Assembly (NCBI GenBank): GCA_017472115.1
Contig: JAFUQW010000021.1
Coordinates: forward strand, 1 to 17,325
Reading direction: 5' to 3'
DNA length: 17,325 nt
DNA from: Bacteroidales bacterium
Lineage (GTDB): Bacteria > Bacteroidota > Bacteroidia > Bacteroidales > UBA932
A model generated the notes under the pieces. The model did not search any database, was not told the DNA's origin, and saw only the letters and a list, made by a program, of their open reading frames with translations. The position numbers were made by a program, and so were the translations under genes. Positions within the stretch are counted from its first letter, which is position 1; the number at the start of each line of letters is the position of its first letter. Shown here piece after piece: positions 1 through 5,871 of the stretch.

Positions 1-66
1 ATGTCTCTATCACAACCTCCTGACCGTTGTATGACAGGAGCGACTTCGGAGCGTACCCTGTAATGG

Positions 67-133
67 GCAAGATGAGCCCCTGCGGGGCGGAGCGGACGGA
101 AGACTTTGTCTGACGAACGCACATCTTGCTTTT
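67..133 (+). other. Branched hairpin element with terminal T run
   Basis: The arms GCAAGATG (67-74) and CATCTTGC (122-129) are perfect inverted repeats. Between them lie two further hairpins: GCCCC/GGGGC around TGC (76-88), and GCG...AGAC-TTT-GTCT...CGC (92-120). TTTT follows at 130-133. Together they predict a three-way junction closed by an 8-bp stem and ending like an intrinsic terminator. It could be a small RNA, the terminator of a gene entering from the left, or a structured DNA site such as part of a transfer origin, because mobile-element genes follow. The base pairing is seen directly; the function is not known. Confidence 0.5.
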
Positions 134-224
134 AGACCCAATATCTAAAACGGGATTTGTTTCCTAAGTCTGGGACAAAGTTGGTAAAAATTATTGATAG
201 TTGGGAATAAATATAAATCTATTG

Positions 225-255
225 GTTGGATATTGTTACCAAAATTGTATATTTG
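225..255 (+). promoter_or_regulatory. Bacteroides-type promoter for the small RHH gene
   Basis: The sequence TATATTTG at 248-255 matches the Bacteroides -7 consensus TAnnTTTG exactly. A -33-like GTTG ends at 228, leaving a 19-bp spacer within the usual range. Transcription would start near 262 and read through the repeat array as a leader of about 200 nt before the ATG at 462. Confidence 0.55.
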
Positions 256-445
256 CGTAAATTTGCATTTGTCCAAATATGTAATTGTATATATGCGTAA
301 CAGTATAAAGTTGTATAAATGTAATTGCGTGAATAGGTAATAGCATAAACGTGTAAAAATGCAAATGCGTAAATCTGTACATATCTATCTATATATGTAA
401 ATGCGTAGATGTACATATGCGTAAATGTGTAAGAGTGTAATTGTA
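247..445. repeat. Array of about 8-bp GTA-centred degenerate repeats
   Basis: Roughly two dozen short units related to TGCGTAAA/TGTAAAT run head to tail. The trinucleotide GTA begins at 247, 257, 281, 287, 297, 303, 313, 321, 337, 353, 369, 377, 397, 405, 411, 421, 429, 437 and 443, and degenerate GCA/GTC/GTG versions fill several gaps. Spacings are 6, 8 or 10 bp, always even, and average 8. The array lies between the promoter and the start codon of a ribbon-helix-helix-like gene. This arrangement recalls the operator/centromere arrays bound by RHH partition proteins (ParR, ParG, omega repressor). The regularity is seen; binding is inferred. Confidence 0.6.
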
Positions 446-461
446 TAACTTATTCTAAACT

Positions 462-809
462 ATGGATCAGATCAGTAATTTCAGAGAAGTCCTGGGGTTG
501 GATAAACAGCCGAGCAATCCTGTTCAGAAGCAGACCCCAGATGGTGAGCCTCATAGGGTGAAAGAGAAAAAGTCATCTTCTCCTAAAGTAGAACAGAACA
601 AGAAGAGCAAAGAAACATCAAATGATTATGCAGATGCAAAGACGATTAGAGTAATGCCTCCTGTTTACCGGAAACTAAAACTTATGGGGCTATGGCTGGA
701 CTCTGAGGGTGTAATGACGAATCCGAGTGCAAATGATATAATATCTATGGCTTTGGATGCATTGATTGATGGGGTTTATCTTAAGGCAAAAGGATTCGTG
801 AATAAATGA
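462..809 (+). CDS. Small ribbon-helix-helix-like protein (DUF3408/TraB-like, mobile-element type)
   Basis: A 115-residue protein. Residues 1-58 are polar, lysine-rich and probably disordered. Residues 60-104 read as a ribbon-helix-helix fold: a strand (KTIRVMP, 60-66), helix A (about 67-80), a turn with NPS (87-89), and helix B (about 90-104). This layout, with a basic disordered N-terminus and a C-terminal RHH, matches DUF3408/TraB-type proteins found beside parA in Bacteroidetes conjugative elements, but the match is by eye. No ParA ATPase gene is present nearby, so the protein would be an orphan. Its likely role is to bind DNA, probably the array directly upstream, for autoregulation, partition or transfer control. 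There is no Shine-Dalgarno site before the ATG, which is normal in this phylum. An HTH or other small DNA-binding fold remains possible. Confidence 0.6.
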   Translation: MDQISNFREVLGLDKQPSNPVQKQTPDGEPHRVKEKKSSSPKVEQNKKSKETSNDYADAKTIRVMPPVYRKLKLMGLWLDSEGVMTNPSANDIISMALDALIDGVYLKAKGFVNK

Positions 810-843
810 TTCTATCAAAGCAAACATCCCAATTTTAGGATAG

Positions 844-877
844 ACATTCGGCAATAATTGGGTTTATTGCCGAATGT
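844..877. other. 14-bp perfect dyad downstream of the RHH gene
   Basis: Arms 844-857 and 864-877 are perfect inverted complements (core TTCGGCAATAA) around the 6-nt loop TTGGGT. It lies 34 nt past the stop codon, where a terminator would be expected, but neither strand has a T run beside it. It may be a terminator of the factor-assisted kind, an mRNA-stabilising hairpin, or a protein-binding dyad. Confidence 0.5.
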
Positions 878-953
878 ACCCTATGAGGTGTGATCTCTAG
901 AATACTATTTTAGCACGAGCTGAAAATTGTTTTGGGATTCATTTTGAATGTGG

Positions 954-984
954 TTTGCAAAAATCTAGGAAAGGTGTATATTTG
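954..984 (+). promoter_or_regulatory. Bacteroides-type promoter for the AAA ATPase gene
   Basis: TTTG at 954-957 and TATATTTG at 977-984 are separated by 19 bp, a full match to the -33/-7 consensus. The first copy of the 19-bp repeat (958-976) exactly fills the spacer, so any protein that binds it would sit between the promoter elements. The start site would be near 991. Confidence 0.65.
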
Positions 985-1044
985 TAGTGATCAAAAATCT
1001 AGGAAAGGTGTGAAATGCCTGTTGTTAAAAATCTAGGAAAGGTG
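958..1044 (+). repeat. Three 19-bp direct repeats at exact 34-bp spacing
   Basis: The unit CAAAAATCTAGGAAAGGTG occurs at 958-976 and 992-1010, and again at 1026-1044 with T in place of the first C. The start-to-start distance is 34 bp both times, with 15-nt spacers of unrelated sequence. Copy 1 lies inside the promoter, and copies 2 and 3 end just before the ATGs at 1015 and 1048. Each unit carries a purine-rich AGGAAAGG that could pair with 16S rRNA. The set is therefore either a triplicated operator or a duplicated ribosome-binding segment. The repeats are certain; the role is inferred. Confidence 0.85.
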
Positions 1045-1047
1045 AAT

Positions 1048-2397
1048 ATGAAAAGGAAGATATACGATAAGCTTCTTCAGTGGAAGAATGAGAAAGACGG
1101 AACGACAGCCCTTATGATCGAGGGTGCTCGACGTATTGGAAAGAGTTATATCGCAGAGAGATTTGCAGAAAAGGAGTATGAATCATATATCCTTATTGAT
1201 TTCAGCAAGGCGCCAGCTCGTGTGCGTGGATGGTTTGATGAGTATCTGGAGGATATTGATACTCTTCTCCAGAACATACAGTTGCATTATAAGAAGAAAC
1301 TTACTCCACGTAAATCACTGATCATCTTTGACGAGGTGCAGAAATGTCCGCGTGCTCGTGAAGCTATCAAGGCATTGGTGGAAGATCATCGTTTCGATTA
1401 TATTGAAACGGGATCGCTTATATCCATAAAAAAAAATGTGGATGATATACTTATCCCTTCCGAAGAAGACGGCATCGAGATGTATCCTATGGACTTTGAA
1501 GAGTTTATGTGGGCTATGGGGGATGAGGTTATGTACCCGTACATTCGAAAGTGCTTTGAGACAAATAAGCCTATGGGAGATTTTCATCGTGAGGCTATGA
1601 GGTATTTCCGTCAGTATCTTATCGTGGGCGGAATGCCACAGGCAGTCAAGGAGTATGTCAACTCAAGAGATTTTACTAAAGTAGATGCTGTCAAGAGGCA
1701 GATATTGAGGTTGTATAGGAATGACATCAAGAAATATGCGGGTTCTGCAAAAACTAAAGTGTCATCTATATTCGAGGCCATACCAGGCCAGCTGCAGAAG
1801 AATGAGAAGAAGTTTAAGCTTGCAGACCTTAATGATGAAGCCAGGATGAGGGATTATGATTCTGCGTTCTTCTGGCTTAATGACGCTCGTCTGGCGAATA
1901 TATGTTATAACACCACTGCTCCGAATATCGGTTTGCAGCTTAATGAGGAACGAACTACGCTCAAATGTTATTTCTGTGATACCGGACTCCTGATCTCAAT
2001 GGCATTCAACGCCAGAGGAATAGTCCAGAATGAGATATATCAGAAACTGATGTTTGACAAACTGGAGATAAATGAAGGTATGCTGGTGGAAAACATTGTT
2101 GCCCAGATGCTCAGGACAACCGGCCACAGCCTTTTCTTTTACAGCAATTATGACAAAGAAGACGCAAGTAACCGTATGGAAATTGATTTCCTGATACAGA
2201 AAGAGACTGTGACTTCCAGACATAATATCTCTCCTATTGAAGTCAAGAGTGGAACCAACTATACGCTGAGTTCGTTGACTAAATGTATCAATAAATTCGG
2301 TCAGTATCTTTCGACTCCATATGTACTTCATTCAAAAGATCTGGAGATTGAAAACGGTATCACCTACTTGCCGTTGTATATGACGCCGTTGTTGTAA
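1048..2397 (+). CDS. AAA+ ATPase of the DUF4143 family
   Basis: A 449-residue protein counted from ATG 1048. An upstream in-frame ATG at 1015 would add 11 residues, but they are encoded by the repeat unit, and family members typically begin MKRKIY. The P-loop GARRIGKS is at residues 26-33, a Walker B strand SLIIFDEVQ at about 90-98, and a sensor-1-like ETGS at about 120-123. A GGMPQAV motif at about 194-200 is typical of this group. The C-terminal DUF4143 part carries IDFL followed by IEVKSG (about 389-402), resembling a PD-(D/E)XK nuclease core. Such ATPases are common and patchily distributed in Bacteroidales; their cellular role is not established. It may be cotranscribed with the gene 19 nt downstream. 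The start is preceded by AGGAAAGG from the third repeat copy. Confidence 0.85.
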   Translation: MKRKIYDKLLQWKNEKDGTTALMIEGARRIGKSYIAERFAEKEYESYILIDFSKAPARVRGWFDEYLEDIDTLLQNIQLHYKKKLTPRKSLIIFDEVQKCPRAREAIKALVEDHRFDYIETGSLISIKKNVDDILIPSEEDGIEMYPMDFEEFMWAMGDEVMYPYIRKCFETNKPMGDFHREAMRYFRQYLIVGGMPQAVKEYVNSRDFTKVDAVKRQILRLYRNDIKKYAGSAKTKVSSIFEAIPGQLQKNEKKFKLADLNDEARMRDYDSAFFWLNDARLANICYNTTAPNIGLQLNEERTTLKCYFCDTGLLISMAFNARGIVQNEIYQKLMFDKLEINEGMLVENIVAQMLRTTGHSLFFYSNYDKEDASNRMEIDFLIQKETVTSRHNISPIEVKSGTNYTLSSLTKCINKFGQYLSTPYVLHSKDLEIENGITYLPLYMTPLL

Positions 2398-2416
2398 GGA
2401 TTTTAAAACGCCTGTT

Positions 2417-3319
2417 ATGTGCTTTTGTTATAACATTTTTAAAGATAATAAGAAGATGTGTAATAAGTCGAAAGTTAAAGGAGATACTTTTGAGTATAAT
2501 ATACTATTCAAAACTTTTGAGAGCAAAAACATACAAACTGTCATAAATAGTTTGCAGCCATCTTTTGCAGATATAGCCAAGAATCTAGACGTAAATTCAA
2601 ATACCCAGTGGATTATTCGCACATATTTAGCTTCAAAGATGATATTAGCATCATCTGTAATGTTGACATCCGCAGAGTATGCCGAATGCAAGAACTTGAG
2701 GATTGTAATGCCTTATTTAATGTATTATTCACTTCTAAGTTGTGCTAGAGCAGTCGTGTTTACAAATCCACGTTACGAATGGAAAGAGGAGCTGGTTACG
2801 ATGAATCATTCTAAAACAATAAATATTGTTGGTGATATTGTTTCTAGATATGATAAAGAAGAAGGTAAGAGTATTGAATTATTTATTGACAAGTCCAGAA
2901 TTTATAGAGAAATATTTTCGTATAAATTTCCCGCAGAAGGACTGAGGGGTATGAATTTGAATTTCGAAAAGGTGGTCGAAATATGTTCATTATTGGCAGA
3001 AATAGCTCAACTTCAAAGTGCAATTTTAGAAAGTGCTATTACAAAGCATTGCAAAGAAAAATATGATATTGACGAAGTGGAATTTAGGAAACTATATTTA
3101 TATGATGAAAAAGGGTTTAAGTTCTTTGACTCAGAAGATGGATATAGATTAGACTATATTAAGAGGAAAGTATCTCGTCCGTATTCCATTATAAATACTA
3201 TGACAGAGGGAATGGTTGAGGACTTTTTTGGATCATGGTGCGGGGATGATGAAGATGAAAATTACGAAGATTTATATAATCCTGATCAAAATTGGCGTAT
3301 TATATTCCCAGTTCCATAA
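2417..3319 (+). CDS. Hypothetical protein, AT-rich, mostly alpha-helical
   Basis: A 300-residue protein that I do not recognise. Two starts are possible: ATG 2417, or ATG 2456, which gives 287 residues beginning MCNKSKVKG; the later one removes an odd Cys-rich lead. The sequence has no signal peptide or clear membrane segment. The middle (about residues 65-120) and residues 185-210 look like amphipathic helices, and the stretch MPYLMYYSLLSCARAVV recalls HEPN-type helical bundles. No Rx4-6H RNase motif is present, so the resemblance is weak. The tail is very acidic (GDDEDENYED). The gene is noticeably more AT-rich than the core genes, suggesting transfer. It follows the AAA ATPase by 19 nt (58 nt from the later start) on the same strand and ends at a hairpin, so the two probably form one transcript and may work together. 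Confidence 0.65.
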   Translation: MCFCYNIFKDNKKMCNKSKVKGDTFEYNILFKTFESKNIQTVINSLQPSFADIAKNLDVNSNTQWIIRTYLASKMILASSVMLTSAEYAECKNLRIVMPYLMYYSLLSCARAVVFTNPRYEWKEELVTMNHSKTINIVGDIVSRYDKEEGKSIELFIDKSRIYREIFSYKFPAEGLRGMNLNFEKVVEICSLLAEIAQLQSAILESAITKHCKEKYDIDEVEFRKLYLYDEKGFKFFDSEDGYRLDYIKRKVSRPYSIINTMTEGMVEDFFGSWCGDDEDENYEDLYNPDQNWRIIFPVP

Positions 3320-3336
3320 ATGATAATTAAAGTCTA

Positions 3337-3374
3337 AAGCCAAGTTAGGAAAGTATGTATTACTGACTTGGCTT
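3337..3374. terminator. Hairpin between convergent genes
   Basis: AAGCCAAGT (3337-3345) pairs with ACTTGGCTT (3366-3374). The 20-nt loop has an inner AGTA/TACT pairing. A short AT tail (AATTTA) follows. It lies between the stop of the plus-strand hypothetical gene and the stop of the minus-strand RadC remnant, and may end transcription from both sides. Confidence 0.55.
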
Positions 3375-3400
3375 AATTTATTGGAGCATAATGGTCTGGA

Positions 3401-3991
3401 TTAGGCTTTTTGGAGAGTTGTCAGGAATTCTGTGGTGATGGGGTGGGTTTGGTGGTCGGAGATTGAGTGGTAGGAGGAGGCGGAGATGATGACGTGGTCG
3501 GTGAGGTAGATGTCGAGGAGTCCGTTGGCTTTGTGAAGTTTCTTGGTGTATTCGATGTCGCGAAGTGTTGGTTCAACTGATCCGTCCACGCTGTTGCTTA
3601 CGAGAATGATTCCGGTCGCATTGAGTTCAAGAGCCTGTCGGAGTATGATTCTGACATCAAGTAGAGATTCATGACTTCCTATGGTATGTCTGATGGTTTT
3701 TAATATGGGTGTGTCGTCTATTGGTGAAAATGACCCAGTATTCTTTATGTTCGAGACCCTTCATTATCGGATACATGCTTTTGAGTACCATTTCAGGACT
3801 GTCAAGTGTGATATGTTTTGATAAGTCTATGGATGTGTAGTATTCCTGTACTAGTTCACGGAGTACTCTGACTTTTTCTTTCTGTGGTTCAGGCAGGTCA
3901 AATGCTAATGATGAATTCTCTTTCAAGAGAGAGATGAGATTGATGTCTTCCGAGAATCTGAATCCAAGTCTGTTGATTTTTTTGCTTCCAT
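3401..3991 (-). pseudogene. Broken RadC/JAB-domain gene remnant
   Basis: Translation in pieces gives a RadC-family protein: VRVLRELVQEYY, IDLSKHITLDSPE, EYWVIFTNRRHT, then after a shift of frame SLLDVRIILRQALELNATGIILVSN, DHVIIS and SYHSISD. The frames part at CCC 3707-3709, where removing one base restores the family reading. A second break is likely at the A7 run (plus 3977-3983): one more A would join ATG 3991 (MEAKK) to the main frame. The JAMM motif HNHPSG...D that binds zinc in this family reads SNSVDG here, so both histidines are gone. RadC-like genes of this type often sit near mobile elements; their role is unclear despite the old DNA-repair name. An open frame extends upstream to about 4172, but its first 60 residues do not look like the family. 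A sequencing error could explain one break, not the lost motif. Confidence 0.75.
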
Positions 3992-4181
3992 AATTGATTG
4001 TATTTAAAAGGTTTATGATTATTGCCTTTTTTACAGTCAGTTGTGCCGTTGGTGTCAAGAAATTTTGGCAAAATACTACCTGAGTCCGCGAAGAATGAGC
4101 GGCTAAGGTGGAGATTTTTTCAAAATAGCCCTGCAAGGGCGGTTCTTGCCGGAGGGTAACACCATCGGTCAACTGATTATA

Positions 4182-4307
4182 TCATTTGCAATGATCATAA
4201 ACCCTCTTTGAATGCAATCTTAATCCAGTCTTTCTCTTTAGCGGAACTTTCTCTTTCTGAATAATTGGAGCGTTTTTCTTTTCACCATTGTGCACAGGAA
4301 TGCTCAT
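4182..4307 (-). CDS. Small basic ORF, possible truncated gene
   Basis: A 41-residue frame starting MSIPVHNGEKKNAPIIQKEK and ending RLHSKRVYDHCK. It is lysine/arginine-rich and matches no family I recognise. It is listed because an operator-like dyad and repeat lie just upstream of its ATG and the iteron-like array lies further upstream, the position an initiator or regulator gene would occupy. It could be the 5' stub of such a gene, truncated by rearrangement, or a chance frame. About 190 bases between it and the RadC remnant (3992-4181) hold only a short hairpin GCCCT/AGGGC near 4129-4141. Confidence 0.25.
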   Translation of the reverse strand: MSIPVHNGEKKNAPIIQKEKVPLKRKTGLRLHSKRVYDHCK

Positions 4308-4339
4308 AGTAGATAGTTTGTATTTATCTATAGTAGATA
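4306..4339 (-). promoter_or_regulatory. Operator-like repeat and dyad
   Basis: ATAGTAGATA occurs at 4306-4315 and again at 4330-4339. The second copy is part of the dyad TATCTA-TAG-TAGATA (4325-4339). Both lie at or just upstream of the ATG of the small minus-strand ORF, where a repressor would act. The dyad is seen; the function is inferred. Confidence 0.35.
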
Positions 4340-4416
4340 TCTATTTGTAGAGATGTGAACGGGCATCTATAATGACTTGTCTGACAAAATGTTAAGAGTT
4401 GTCGCAAGCCGATGTC

Positions 4417-4543
4417 TTACTACAATTTGAATAACTTTTCTTACTCAGTTACTACAAAATGACTAACCTGTCACTATAAAATGACTAACTTGTTACTACA
4501 TTTTGACTAACCATGATTATTGCTTACTACAAATTGACTAACT
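4417..4543. repeat. Five iteron-like 20-bp direct repeats
   Basis: Consensus TTACTACAAAATGACTAAC. Copies start at 4417, 4449, 4471, 4493 and 4524 and are each 20 bp with a few differences. Start-to-start distances are 32, 22, 22 and 31 bp, close to three or two helical turns, so all copies face the same side of the DNA. This is the pattern of iterons bound by plasmid initiator (Rep) proteins. No Rep gene is visible within the window. Recombinase arm sites are an alternative. The repeats are certain; the iteron call is inferred. Confidence 0.65.
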
Positions 4544-4664
4544 ATGATGAAAAACAAGATAATATATCAAAAACAGGTCAAAAATTCAGTAAAATCGACA
4601 ACTTTTTTGCATAAAAATTATACTTATTATGTGGTATTTTTGAGAATAGTTTTGTTTAACTAAT
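4544..4664. other. AT-rich stretch beside the iteron-like repeats
   Basis: This segment is rich in A and T runs, including AAAAATTCAGTAAAAT, CTTTTTTGCATAAAAATTATA and TTTTGTTTAAC. It contains no credible gene. Next to direct repeats, such a stretch fits the DNA-unwinding part of a replication origin, although a plain degenerate intergenic region is also possible. Confidence 0.3.
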
Positions 4665-4684
4665 GTAGTAACTTTCGTTACTGC
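4665..4684. repeat. Inverted half-repeat related to the iterons
   Basis: GTAGTAAC (4665-4672) and GTTACTGC (4677-4684) form an imperfect dyad around TTTC. Its left arm is the reverse complement of the TTACTAC half of the iteron-like unit. In iteron plasmids, inverted half-iterons commonly serve as the operator of the rep gene. Here no rep gene follows. Confidence 0.4.
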
Positions 4685-4708
4685 AGGGTACCGTAGAAGT
4701 ACGTAAAA

Positions 4709-4744
4709 TACAGGCGGGAGCAACATAAGTTACTCCCGCCTGTA
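4709..4744 (-). terminator. Terminator of the DUF2795 gene
   Basis: TACAGGCGGGAG (4709-4720) pairs with CTCCCGCCTGTA (4733-4744), a 12-bp GC-rich stem. The stem extends further inside through AAC/GTT around the loop ATAA. On the minus strand a short T-rich stretch (TATTTT) follows. It lies 35 bp past the DUF2795 stop and marks the left edge of the core region. Confidence 0.8.
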
Positions 4745-4778
4745 AAGTTATCTGTTTGATTTCAGACAAGTTGCCTCA

Positions 4779-5000
4779 TTAATATTCCTCTTCGTTGAAG
4801 AAAAAGTCATCCTTGGTAGGATAGTCAGGCCAGATGTCCTCGATGCTTTCGTAGATCTCGCCGTCGTCCTCGAGCTCCTCAAGGTTCTCCACAACTTCGA
4901 GAGGGGCGCCTGAGCGGGTAGCGTAATCGATGAGCTCCTCTTTTGTTGCTGGCCATGGAGCGTCTTCCAGACGGTATGCAAGTTCAAGTGTCCAATACAT
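4779..5000 (-). CDS. DUF2795 family protein
   Basis: A 73-residue acidic cytosolic protein, complete, starting MYWTLELAYRLEDAPWPATK and ending DDFFFNEEEY. The pattern of DAPWPATK, ELIDYA, GAPLEVVENL and EDIWPDYP is what I know from DUF2795-type proteins that are highly conserved across Bacteroidetes. No biochemical function is established that I know of. DUF2795 members are thought to be small helical proteins, and the acidic surface may suit a protein partner. It is a single-gene unit: its own -7 promoter element lies upstream and a strong hairpin follows. There is no Shine-Dalgarno site, and the leader before the ATG is AT-rich, as is usual in the phylum. Confidence 0.9.
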   Translation of the reverse strand: MYWTLELAYRLEDAPWPATKEELIDYATRSGAPLEVVENLEELEDDGEIYESIEDIWPDYPTKDDFFFNEEEY

Positions 5001-5063
5001 AGTCTATAAAGTTTAAATTGTTAATTATCAATATCTAAGCAATTTCTTTTTCTTAAGGGGGCG

Positions 5064-5071
5064 CAAATATA
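5064..5071 (-). promoter_or_regulatory. -7 element for the DUF2795 gene
   Basis: On the minus strand this reads TATATTTG, an exact match to TAnnTTTG, 63 bp upstream of the ATG at 5000. No clear TTTG -33 element is seen at the right distance. It faces away from the folE promoter 33 bp to the right. Confidence 0.5.
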
Positions 5072-5104
5072 GATAAAAAAACTTAATGATGAAGTTCTTT
5101 TTGC

Positions 5105-5112
5105 TATTTTTG
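5105..5112 (+). promoter_or_regulatory. -7 element for folE
   Basis: TATTTTTG matches TAnnTTTG. A start near 5119 would give a leader of about 160 nt before the folE ATG. No good -33 TTTG is visible, so this is a partial promoter match only. Confidence 0.4.
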
Positions 5113-5213
5113 CACAAAATTTTTGAGAGTCACTCATTTACGTCTATGGCACAATATCCGTACCATCTGACGCAGACTGACATAAGTGACGTCTTTTTGA
5201 TATAAAACAGATC

Positions 5214-5260
5214 GCCAATGAAGAAATGACAGTGTGTTCTCACACATTTTCGATATTGGC
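5214..5260 (+). promoter_or_regulatory. Nested hairpin in the folE leader
   Basis: GCCAAT (5214-5219) pairs with ATTGGC (5255-5260), and inside it GTGTG (5232-5236) pairs with CACAC (5241-5245) around TTCT. Further partial pairing (GAAAT with ATTTTC) lies between. The structure ends 21 nt before the folE ATG. It resembles no riboswitch I know; it may affect translation or mRNA stability. Confidence 0.35.
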
Positions 5261-5281
5261 AATATAGAATTCAAATGAACC

Positions 5282-5869
5282 ATGGCATATCTGAAAGAAG
5301 AAAGATACGATGAGCAGACAACGGCTGCGATTGCTGAACATTACAGGGAAATCCTCAGGCTTCTCGGCGAAGATCCAGAGCGAGAGGGACTGATCAAGAC
5401 ACCTGAGCGTGTAGCCAAGGCGCTTCAGTTCCTTACTCATGGCGCAAGCCAGGATGGAGCGGCTATCCTTCGCAGTGCCATGTTCAACGAAGAGTATCAG
5501 CAGATGGTCCTTGTCAAGGACATCGAACTCTATTCGACCTGCGAGCATCATGTAATGCCGTTCATAGGCAAGGCTCATGTAGCATATATCCCTAACGGCA
5601 CCATCACCGGCCTGAGCAAGATTGCCCGCGTCGTAGAGACTTTTGCCCGTCGTCTGCAGGTGCAGGAACGCCTTACCACCCAGATCCGTGACTGCATCCA
5701 GGATACCCTCAATCCTCTCGGTGTGGCTGTGGTGATCGAGGCATCACACACATGCATGACCCTCAGAGGTGTGCAGAAGGCCAATGCGGTCACAACCACA
5801 TCGGCCTTCAGCGGTATCTTCCTTCGTGACGAGCGCACCCGCAACGAATTCCTCAACCTTATCCGTTAG
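5282..5869 (+). CDS. folE: GTP cyclohydrolase I
   Basis: This enzyme converts GTP to 7,8-dihydroneopterin triphosphate and formate, the first step of tetrahydrofolate (and other pterin) synthesis, in the cytosol as a homodecamer. The protein is 195 residues, typical for bacterial type IA enzymes. The zinc site is intact: Cys87 and His90 in CEHHVMPF, and Cys158 in HTCMTLRGV; catalytic His89 and His156 are also present. The GTP-contact segments TPERVAKAL and [23 protein letters not shown] are recognisable. ATG 5282 is chosen because the ATG at 5275 is out of frame. It is a single-gene unit with a leader of about 160 nt and is convergent with htpG, sharing the hairpin at 5872-5892. Nothing looks unusual in the protein. 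Confidence 0.97.
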   Translation: MAYLKEERYDEQTTAAIAEHYREILRLLGEDPEREGLIKTPERVAKALQFLTHGASQDGAAILRSAMFNEEYQQMVLVKDIELYSTCEHHVMPFIGKAHVAYIPNGTITGLSKIARVVETFARRLQVQERLTTQIRDCIQDTLNPLGVAVVIEASHTCMTLRGVQKANAVTTTSAFSGIFLRDERTRNEFLNLIR

Positions 5870-5871
5870 AG

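Noticed and set aside
1..63. Open frame running from the left edge to a TAA at 61-63
   Set aside because: Only 20 codons are visible and they match nothing I recognise; it could be the end of a gene or chance.
219..416. Minus-strand 65-residue frame through the repeat array
   Set aside because: Its Tyr/Ile-rich sequence is the translation of the AT-rich repeats, not a protein.
958..1044. Possible CRISPR array from the three 34-bp-spaced repeats
   Set aside because: The spacers are only 15 nt, the set overlaps a consensus promoter and start codons, and no cas genes are present.
1048..2397. Active PD-(D/E)XK nuclease in the AAA ATPase
   Set aside because: IDFL and IEVK resemble the core, but DUF4143 proteins are not established as nucleases, so only the resemblance is reported.
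2417..3319. HEPN ribonuclease call for the AT-rich gene
   Set aside because: Some helices resemble HEPN bundles, but there is no Rx4-6H catalytic motif, so the similarity is too weak.
4417..4543. Possible CRISPR array from the five 20-bp repeats
   Set aside because: The units are degenerate, spacers are 2 to 12 nt, and spacing follows helical turns; this fits iterons or regulator sites.
5146..5205. 19-codon frame in the folE leader
   Set aside because: It is too short, has no ribosome-binding site, and shows no sign of being a leader peptide.
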